Part shown: piece by piece, positions 27,801 through 34,534 of the stretch
Layout of the letters: each line of letters begins with the position of its first letter
Position numbering within the stretch: the first letter of the stretch is position 1
Assembly: GCA_015488275.1 (NCBI GenBank)
Contig: WFOD01000033.1
Location: 1 to 39,230, forward strand
Direction of reading: 5' to 3'
From: Deltaproteobacteria bacterium
GTDB lineage: Bacteria; Desulfobacterota; Desulfobulbia; Desulfobulbales; S012-135
Length of the DNA stretch: 39,230 bases
Notes under the pieces: generated by a model
What the model was told of the DNA's origin: nothing
The model's input: the letters and a program-made list of their open reading frames with translations, nothing else
Databases searched by the model: none
Position numbers and translations under genes: made by a program

Positions 27801-29402
27801 ATGCTGCGCCGCATGGGCTTTGAGGTCCATCTTGCGGCGTCGGGTGGGGAGTGTCTGGCAGAGGTGATGCGGGCGGTGGAGGGCGAGGCGCCCTATGACC
27901 TCCTCTTGCTGGACTACCGCTTGGGAGATGGGGACGGCATTGCGGTTGCCCGACAGCTTCGGGAAAAGGTGGTCGAGGGCCGGCGGCCGCAGATCGTCAT
28001 GATCACTGCCTACGGCGGCGACGATGTGCGGGCCGCGGCCGCCGCTGTTGGCATCCACGCCTTTCTCGCCAAACCGGTGACGCCTTCGTCCTTGCTCGAC
28101 GCCATAGTCACTTCTCTCTGCCGCACAGAGCCTGACGCCGAGGTGTGCGCCTCCCTGGGGCCACGGTCCCAAGCCGTCCTGGCGCCAGGGTTGCGTGGCC
28201 GGCGGGTGTTGGTGGCCGAGGACAACGAGATCAACCGGCAAGTGGCGTCAGAGCTCCTTGCCTCGTGGGGGATGGAGGTGGAATGCGCGGCTGACGGCCG
28301 CGAGGCGGTGCGGTTGGCCTGCAAGCAGCGGTTCGATCTGGCGCTCATGGATATCCAGATGCCCGGAATGGACGGCCTTGCCGCCACCCGCCGCATCCGG
28401 GAGCAAGGCGGCCGTCTCGCCAGGATGCCCATCGTGGCCATGACGGCCCATGCAACCGAAGAGGCCAGGAGGCAATGCCTGGCCGCCGGGATGGACGCCC
28501 ATGTGGTCAAGCCCCTTGATCCGGATGGTTTGCAAGCGGTGTTGCTTGCACTGCTTGGCAACTCTAGCAGTCCGTCGAAAAAGCCATCCCTGGCTTTTTC
28601 GACTACGGTTGGCCAAAGCAGAGCTTCGGCCAACCTTACGAATTCCTTGGCTCTTTCAGAGCCGGTGGAATTCGGCGGCACGTCCCTGTGCCGCACACAG
28701 CCCGTTTTTCAACGGGCTGCTAGGGAGAAGGAGGCCGAGGAGAAGGCCGTTTTGCTCGATTCTGGGGCCGCCTTGCGGCGCTTGGCGGGTAATAGGCGGC
28801 TGTATCATCGTCTCCTTGCCGAGTTTGCGCGGGAACAGCGGGATGCTCCGCATAGGATACGCGCCGCCCTGGCGGCGGAGCGGGAGCGGGCCCGGCGGTT
28901 GGCCCACACCCTGAAGGGGGTGAGCGGCAATATCGGCGCAATGGCGGTGCACCTTCAGGCAAAAAAGGTGGAGGCGGCCATTGTCGAGGAGAACGATAGC
29001 GCTCTCGATCAGGCCCTGCGCGTCTTGCAGGAGATGCTGGCCGCGACCACAGCCGAGATTGCGCGTTATTCGGGAGCGGAAGCGGTGGCGGATCGCCCGG
29101 CAGAGACGGGGCAGGGCGGGGAGGAGGCCGGCGGCCTGCTGCAGGAGCTTGCGCGCCTCCAGCGGCTGGTCGAACTCCATGATCTGGAGGCGGAAGAGAC
29201 CTTTTTGCGCTTGGAGCCCCAGATGCAAAGACATTGCGCAAGCGAGTGCCAACGGCTGCGCCAGGCCCTTGCCCAGCTCGACTTTGCCGCCGCTGAGGCG
29301 ATCCTCAGGGAGATCGTTCTCCGCCAAACGGCGGAGGAAGCCAATCATCACCATCAGGAAGAAGAGGACATGTCCCATGAGCCAGCGGATTCTCATCGTT
29401 GA
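24834..29402 (+). CDS. BvgS-like hybrid sensor histidine kinase: 2x SBP_bac_3, TM, PAS, HisKA, HATPase_c, REC, REC, HPt
   Basis: Two tandem periplasmic binding domains ([16 protein letters not shown]..., [16 protein letters not shown]...), [77 protein letters not shown]. Confidence 0.94.
   Translation: [1522 protein letters not shown]
28564..28723 (-). repeat. Copy D: full-length 152-bp MITE-like element inside the hybrid kinase coding sequence, CTAG direct repeats
   Basis: CTAG-CAGTCCGTCGAAAAA...TTTTTCAACGGGCTG-CTAG; inverse orientation relative to copy B, ~12 mismatches over 152 aligned bp by eye, no indels. Confidence 0.93.
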
Positions 29403-30468
29403 CGATTCCTCCAGTGATCTCAAGATGCTTGCCAACGTTCTGCGGGACGAGTTTGCGGTGAGCCTGGCCTCCAGCGGCCGTGAGGCCCTGGAACTGGCCG
29501 TGCGGGAGCCGCCGGATCTCTTGCTGCTGGACATTCTCATGCCAGACATGGACGGCTTTGCCGTGCTCGACGCCTGGCTGGCCCAGGAGGTGACCCGCGG
29601 TATTCCAGTGATCTTCCTCACCGTGCTCGAGGCCGTGGAGGACAAGATTCGCGGCCTGGCGGCCGGCGCGGTGGACTATATCACCAAACCCTTCGAACCC
29701 CTGGAGGTCAAGGCCAGGGTGCGGGTGCACCTCGCCTTGCGGCGGGCCTTAAGGCAGCTTGAGGAGCAGAACGAGGAGTTGCGCCGCGCGGCGCGGTTGC
29801 GCGAAGAGGTGGAGGCCATTGCCCGGCACGATCTGAAAAATCCCTTGCACACCATTCTCTGCGCCACGGATCTTGTGCCCCTGCACGGCCCCCTCACCCC
29901 GGAGCAGCGGGAAGACCTGGCCACCGTGCAGCGGGCCGCGGTCACCATTCTCGATATCATCAACCGGTATTTTGATCTCTTCCGCATCGAGCACGGCCTG
30001 TACCGCTTTGAGCCGGTGGAGGTGGATCTCGTGGCCGTGGCCAGACGGGTGGTTAAGGACATCAATGGCCTGTTCCAGCAAAAGGGGCTTCGTATCGACT
30101 TGCGTTTCCGCGACGCTCCCCTTGCCGAGGACGACCGGCTTTTTGTGCGGGGTGAAGAAACCCTTTGTTATTCGCTTCTGGCCAACCTGGTGAAAAACGC
30201 AATGGAGGCCTCTCCCCCCAACGCCTTGATTCTCATCGCTTTTGATGAAGAAGAGGGACGTCCCACGGTGCGCATCACCAACGAAGGCGAGGTGCCCGAG
30301 GAGATGCGGCCTCGCTTTTTCGCCAAGTTCGCCACGGCCGGCAAGGAGCATGGCACCGGCCTGGGCACCTATTCCGCCCGCCGGATCGCCGAACTGCTGG
30401 GAGGTTCGGTGGAACTGCTGACCGATGTGCCCGGCCGGACAACGGTTCGCGTCCAGCTCTGCAAATGA
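29377..30468 (+). CDS. Response regulator receiver-histidine kinase hybrid
   Basis: MSQRILIVDDSSSDLKMLANVLRDEF...DLLLLDILMPDMDGF; IARHDLKNPLHTIL; LVKNAMEAS; HGTGLGTYSARRIAELLGG. Overlaps the upstream kinase by 26 bp. Confidence 0.9.
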   Translation: MSQRILIVDDSSSDLKMLANVLRDEFAVSLASSGREALELAVREPPDLLLLDILMPDMDGFAVLDAWLAQEVTRGIPVIFLTVLEAVEDKIRGLAAGAVDYITKPFEPLEVKARVRVHLALRRALRQLEEQNEELRRAARLREEVEAIARHDLKNPLHTILCATDLVPLHGPLTPEQREDLATVQRAAVTILDIINRYFDLFRIEHGLYRFEPVEVDLVAVARRVVKDINGLFQQKGLRIDLRFRDAPLAEDDRLFVRGEETLCYSLLANLVKNAMEASPPNALILIAFDEEEGRPTVRITNEGEVPEEMRPRFFAKFATAGKEHGTGLGTYSARRIAELLGGSVELLTDVPGRTTVRVQLCK

Positions 30469-30490
30469 GCGGGGCAGGGGCGCGCGGACG

Positions 30491-30540
30491 CGCGGCACGT
30501 CCCTGTGCCGCATCCAGCCCGTTTTGCAACGGGCTGTTAA
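30491..30540 (-). repeat. Copy E: partial MITE-like element (two hairpins) abutting the PilX-like stop codon
   Basis: GCGGCACGTCCCTGTGCCGC-ATC-CAGCCCGTTTTGCAACGGGCTG-TTAA, matching one end of copies B and D. Confidence 0.8.
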
Positions 30541-31961
30541 TAACGGGTGGGCGTGCCGGCGTTGAAGTTGAACCGGATCGCGAGATCCTGGACTTCGGAT
30601 TTGCTGAAGGCGGTGCCGCCAAGGGCGTGGAGGCCGATTTCGTCTGGCAGGCGGGTGGAGAAGTTCTCCGAAGTCAGGCTGGTGTCCACGATGCAGGAGC
30701 AGTCGCCGGCCGCTGAGCAGTCGTTCGCGGAATCGCAGCCGCTCCACTGGACGAGGGAGAAGTCGGAATAGTCCCAACTGATGGTCCCGTAGCTGTAGCT
30801 CGTATCGGCGTAATAGGCGGTGATGAGGTTCTCCCGCACCCCTGGGCTCTGGTATTGCTCCTGGACCCGGATGATGAGGGAGGTCGGATTGTCGAAATCG
30901 CTGCCGAGCAGCAGGGCGCTTGGCGCTGGGATCATCTCGAGCACGGTCTTGACCCCAGCCTCCTGTTTCCAGAGCATGAGATACTGGGCGCCGCTGCTGA
31001 AGCTCACCGGATCGCCGTCCCGATCGACAAAGGAGGGCAGCGTCCCCCCTGAGCCCACGTCCACCAGGGAATATCCGTAAAACTCGTCGTTCGATGGATC
31101 GGTGTCGTGATCGGTATCGAGACGGAAGGAGATGCCGGTCACCACGTCGTCGGCGGTCAGGTTGAACTTGGCCTGGATTTCGTAGGTGAGGAGGTTGTCG
31201 CTGTGGAGCCAGACATCAAGGAGGTCGGGCAACGAGGAGGATGAGTTGTTCCAGTCGAAGCTCACGGTCACCGGCGTGCTTCCTTTCATGAGCAAGGTGT
31301 CGCCGCTGACCTGCGGCGAGCCGGTGGTGTTCCAGTCGTCGGGATCGAGTTGGCTCGATCCCGGGCTCGCGGTGGTAAAGGGGATCGGCGTGCCGCTCGC
31401 TCCGCCGGGCGGCCGGTAGACGTTGATTTCGTAGATTACCGCCCGGCTGGCGCTGGCCGTGGTATCGCCCGTGCTGGTCAAGGTGTAGAGATAATCGCTG
31501 TAGGTGAGGTCAAGGGTGAAGGTCGAGCCGTCGGCAAGGGTGAAGGTTTGGTCGTCCAGGCTTGCCACCAGGGCGGTCCGCTGGGCGTCCGTGGGGGGAG
31601 AGCCGCCGCCGTATTCGAGATCGACGATCTGCTTGATGGCGTACCGGCCTCCGGCCTCGGCAAGATAGTAGGCGCGGATGAAGTCGGTGGAGCCGGTCTG
31701 GAGCACCAAGGAGCTTGTGGAAAACAGGCTCATGGCCGCGCCCAGGGTGGCGACCACGGTGAGGCCGATGACGAGCACCACGAGGACCGAGCCGGATTGG
31801 TCCCGCAGGTGGCGGCCTCTGCCGCCAGACGCGGGGCCGTGATGGCCGAACAAAGGACCCGGAGGCGAATTCACCGACGGGATCGGCGCGCCACATGCTG
31901 GCTGGAGGGGGTCAGTGGATGTTGCGGGGCCGGATACGGGCTGTAAAGGTCGCTTGTTCAT
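30537..31961 (-). CDS. PilX-like type IV pilus minor component
   Basis: DQSGSVLVVLVIGLTVVATLGAAMSLFSTSSLVLQTGSTDFIRAYYLAEAGGRYAIKQI (PilX N-terminal type); large low-similarity C-terminal domain. ATG 31961 overlaps the upstream gene by 50 bp. Confidence 0.7.
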   Translation of the reverse strand: MNKRPLQPVSGPATSTDPLQPACGAPIPSVNSPPGPLFGHHGPASGGRGRHLRDQSGSVLVVLVIGLTVVATLGAAMSLFSTSSLVLQTGSTDFIRAYYLAEAGGRYAIKQIVDLEYGGGSPPTDAQRTALVASLDDQTFTLADGSTFTLDLTYSDYLYTLTSTGDTTASASRAVIYEINVYRPPGGASGTPIPFTTASPGSSQLDPDDWNTTGSPQVSGDTLLMKGSTPVTVSFDWNNSSSSLPDLLDVWLHSDNLLTYEIQAKFNLTADDVVTGISFRLDTDHDTDPSNDEFYGYSLVDVGSGGTLPSFVDRDGDPVSFSSGAQYLMLWKQEAGVKTVLEMIPAPSALLLGSDFDNPTSLIIRVQEQYQSPGVRENLITAYYADTSYSYGTISWDYSDFSLVQWSGCDSANDCSAAGDCSCIVDTSLTSENFSTRLPDEIGLHALGGTAFSKSEVQDLAIRFNFNAGTPTRY

Positions 31962-32469
31962 TGTCTGCCGCCTGGACGCTGAGGCTGATGGCGATGATCT
32001 TGGAGGTGGTGGTCCATGTGGAAGAGGGAGTGGAATCGTTGTAGCTGTCGTAGTAGGAAAGCGTGAAGTTGGTGACCTGGTCGAGGAGAATGTCCTGGGT
32101 GCTCCCATCGTCCATGATCAGGGTCGAGCCGTTCAAGGAGACTTGGTAGCTTTTGGGCTGCGGCGAGGCTGGCGTGCCGTGCAGGGAGGTGAAGTTGATC
32201 GACGTGGCGGTGCCGCTCGTCACCGTGCTGATGTTCAGCCCTTCCTTGATGAGCCGCAAAAGGGCGATTTGCGCCTTGCCCACGGCTTCGGAGTTGGCCC
32301 GGGCGAAGACAAAGCCGCGCGTGACCTCCTGGATGGCGGACACGCTCACCACGGCGGCGATTCCCACCACGATCAGGACGAGGATCACTTCCAACAGGGT
32401 GAAGCCAGCCGTTGTGTCCGTGGCGGCGGCAGGCCGACAGGCTCGTATGTTGGCAGGACAAGACGGCAT
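31912..32469 (-). CDS. Prepilin-type N-cleavage minor pilin (PulG/PilW-like)
   Basis: TAGFTLLEVILVLIVVGIAAVVSVSAIQEVTRGFVFARANSEAVGKAQIALLRLIKEG. Confidence 0.8.
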   Translation of the reverse strand: MPSCPANIRACRPAAATDTTAGFTLLEVILVLIVVGIAAVVSVSAIQEVTRGFVFARANSEAVGKAQIALLRLIKEGLNISTVTSGTATSINFTSLHGTPASPQPKSYQVSLNGSTLIMDDGSTQDILLDQVTNFTLSYYDSYNDSTPSSTWTTTSKIIAISLSVQAADNEQATFTARIRPRNIH

Positions 32470-32474
32470 GGCGG

Positions 32475-32909
32475 TCAGCGGTCTGTGAAGATGGAGGTGA
32501 CACGCACGCCGCTGGCGTCCGCGATGGTCACCTTGAGGATCTCGGTGGTTGATGAACTCTGTTCGGTATTGCTGGCGTTGAATTGGATGAAACCGTTGGC
32601 CAGCACGCTATAGACTCCGTAGTCGTTGTTCTGGTCCGTGCCGGCAAGGCCGATGGCGTTTCGGAAGGCCGTCAGGTCCACGGTGGTGTTGTTGTCCCAC
32701 GCCGTGTTGCGCCGCTCTTCATAGTCGGCGGTGATATGCTCCATTACCTTATAGATGGAGAGGGTGTCTTGAAATTGTTCGATGGGGCGTATGCCGTGCA
32801 CCATCGAAGTGGTGAGATACGGCGCCAGGGTGACGGCCAGGATCGCGCCCAGGATCAGGACGATCACGGCCTCCAGCAGGGTGAATCCGTTGTCGCGCAA
32901 GCCTCTCAT
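32475..32909 (-). CDS. Prepilin-type minor pilin
   Basis: MRGLRDNGFTLLEAVIVLILGAILAVTLAPYL class III signal peptide. Confidence 0.8.
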   Translation of the reverse strand: MRGLRDNGFTLLEAVIVLILGAILAVTLAPYLTTSMVHGIRPIEQFQDTLSIYKVMEHITADYEERRNTAWDNNTTVDLTAFRNAIGLAGTDQNNDYGVYSVLANGFIQFNASNTEQSSSTTEILKVTIADASGVRVTSIFTDR

Positions 32910-33370
32910 GGGATGAAGCCCGTTTTGCGGGTCACGGTGATGGTGCGGCTGTTGGCGCCGTCTGAGATGGAGATGGAGATGGTGGTTGGGCCGGGGCTGC
33001 CCCAGCTATCAAAGGTCACGGCGGTGATCGATGAAGGGTTGACCGAAAGGGTGAGGCCAGAGGCCAGGTTCATGGTGGGAGAGTCGGTCCCCGGCAGGTT
33101 GATGGCCGCAGTGGTGCCGCCTGTTTGCAGGGTATAACTGGTGCTTCCCAGGCCGATGCCCCACGTGTTGGTGTCGTTCATCGCCCGTACTTGGGCGAAC
33201 CGCAGATGGCTTTTCATGAGAGCCGTTGCCGCCGCCACCTTGGTGTCCGCCGTGCCGCCGGCAAAGGTGGCCACCGCGGCGACGATGGCGAGCAGGATGA
33301 GCACGGCGATAATCTCGATGAGGGTGAAGCCGTTCTGCCGCGAAGTGGGGGGTAAGCGGGATGCGTTCAT
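32906..33370 (-). CDS. GspH/FimT-like minor pilin
   Basis: QNGFTLIEIIAVLILLAIVAAVATFAGG...ALMKSHLRFAQVRAMNDTNTWGIGL. A -10-like TATACT at 33401-33396 suggests translation from ATG 33370 rather than 33388. Confidence 0.82.
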   Translation of the reverse strand: MNASRLPPTSRQNGFTLIEIIAVLILLAIVAAVATFAGGTADTKVAAATALMKSHLRFAQVRAMNDTNTWGIGLGSTSYTLQTGGTTAAINLPGTDSPTMNLASGLTLSVNPSSITAVTFDSWGSPGPTTISISISDGANSRTITVTRKTGFIP

Positions 33371-33408
33371 GCCTTTTTCCCGTTTCATTCTTTATAGTAT
33401 AGCATAGA

Positions 33409-33428
33409 TTTTTTTGTGTTTTTTTGTG
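33409..33428 (+). repeat. Two perfect 10-bp tandem repeats TTTTTTTGTG
   Basis: Read directly at 33409-33418 and 33419-33428, upstream of the minor pilin operon. Confidence 0.9.
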
Positions 33429-33458
33429 AATTGCTTGGGTATTGGGCTGGAATTTTCT

Positions 33459-33494
33459 ATAATAAAAGTCAGGCGAATAATAAAAGTCAGGCGA
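33459..33494 (+). repeat. Perfect 18-bp tandem duplication ATAATAAAAGTCAGGCGA x2
   Basis: Read directly at 33459-33476 and 33477-33494 in the divergent pilin intergenic region. Confidence 0.95.
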
Positions 33495-33582
33495 AACAGG
33501 ATCGTGCTTACGCCCTGGCGCGCCCAGGGCGGCTGGTCGAACTTCCGATGATCACTAACTGTTAACGAGGAGGCTCTTGGCA

Positions 33583-33996
33583 ATGACGAACGCTCGCAAC
33601 ATCGCCCGTAATCAGCAAGGTTTCACCCTCATCGAGATCATCGCCGTGCTCATCCTGCTCGGCATTCTGGCCGCAGTGGCGGTGCCCAAGTTCATGGGCA
33701 TGCAGAGCGACGCCCAGGCCAAGGCCATTGACGGCGCGCTGGCCGCTGGCGTCTCCAACGCCACGATGGCCTACAGCAAGTTCCTGCTCACCAACGGCTC
33801 GGCGCCCACCAGTATCAGCTCCAACGCCTGGTCGGATGGCTCCAACACCCAGGCGATCGAAACCGACCTCGGCGACTTCACCGCCTCCTACAGCTACAAT
33901 ACGACCACCAAGGAGGTCACCGTCACCCTCTCCGCCGGGCCTTCTTGGTTCAGCGGTTACAGCGGGAGCAAATCGAAAACGTTCACCATCCAGTAA
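33583..33996 (+). CDS. Type IV/MSHA-like major pilin candidate 1
   Basis: NQQGFTLIEIIAVLILLGILAAVAVPKFMGMQSDAQAKAIDGALAAGVSNATMAYSKFL; RBS GAGGAGG upstream of ATG 33583. Confidence 0.9.
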   Translation: MTNARNIARNQQGFTLIEIIAVLILLGILAAVAVPKFMGMQSDAQAKAIDGALAAGVSNATMAYSKFLLTNGSAPTSISSNAWSDGSNTQAIETDLGDFTASYSYNTTTKEVTVTLSAGPSWFSGYSGSKSKTFTIQ

Positions 33997-34024
33997 GCCA
34001 TCCTAACTAGGGCGGCAAGCTGGC

Positions 34025-34066
34025 AAGAACGGCCCGGCCCGGAGCAAGGGGGCTGGGCCGTTCTTT
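34025..34066 (+). terminator. Intrinsic terminator between the two pilin genes
   Basis: AAGAACGGCCCGGCC...GGCTGGGCCGTTCTTT, ~15-bp stem with one mismatch. Confidence 0.75.
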
Positions 34067-34118
34067 GTCGCAGGCGCTCCGGCGAAAGCGCCGTTTTTTC
34101 CAGAAGGGGAGGATAGGC

Positions 34119-34508
34119 GTGCGGAACGGACGGGGCTTCACGCTGGTCGAGGTGATCGCCGTGCTCGTGCTCCTCGCCGTGCTCGCCGCCGTTGCCGTTC
34201 CCCGCTTCGTCTCGTTGCAGGAGGAGTCCCGCCAGGGGACGGTCAACGTGGCCCTTGCCGCCGGCATCTCCAACCTTCTTCTCGCCCACGCCCGCTTTCT
34301 TCAGCAGTACGGCGCCACGCCCACGGCCATTACCGGCGAGGCGTGGAGCGACGGCGTGCACACCCAGGCGATCGAAACCGATCTTGGTGATTTCACCGCT
34401 TCCTATGCCTTGGCGCCGGACAACACCGTCACCGTGACCATCGTGGCCGGGCCAAGCTGGTTCGCCGCCTTTGGCGGCACCACGGCAAAGAGCGTCCAGA
34501 TGCCGTAA
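34119..34508 (+). CDS. Type IV/MSHA-like pilin paralogue 2 (GTG start)
   Basis: VRNGRGFTLVEVIAVLVLLAVLAAVAVPRFVSLQEESRQGTVNVALAAGISNLLLAHARFL; shares AWSDG-x-(N/H)TQAIETDLGDFTASY and AGPSWF with pilin 1. Confidence 0.87.
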   Translation: MRNGRGFTLVEVIAVLVLLAVLAAVAVPRFVSLQEESRQGTVNVALAAGISNLLLAHARFLQQYGATPTAITGEAWSDGVHTQAIETDLGDFTASYALAPDNTVTVTIVAGPSWFAAFGGTTAKSVQMP

Positions 34509-34534
34509 CAGCCCGTTTTCCAACGGGCTGCTAG
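34505..34534 (+). repeat. Copy F: 22-bp solo hairpin of the MITE-like family bridging two convergent stop codons
   Basis: G(TAA)-CAGCCCGTTTTCCAACGGGCTG-(CTA)G: pilin stop TAA on the left, MshG-like stop TAG (complement) on the right. Confidence 0.88.

Noticed and set aside
33512-33530. GCCCTGG-CGCGC-CCAGGGC hairpin upstream of pilin 1 as terminator or sigma54 site
   Set aside because: No T-tract, and it does not match the TGGCAC-N5-TTGC sigma54 consensus; could be an operator but there is no supporting context.
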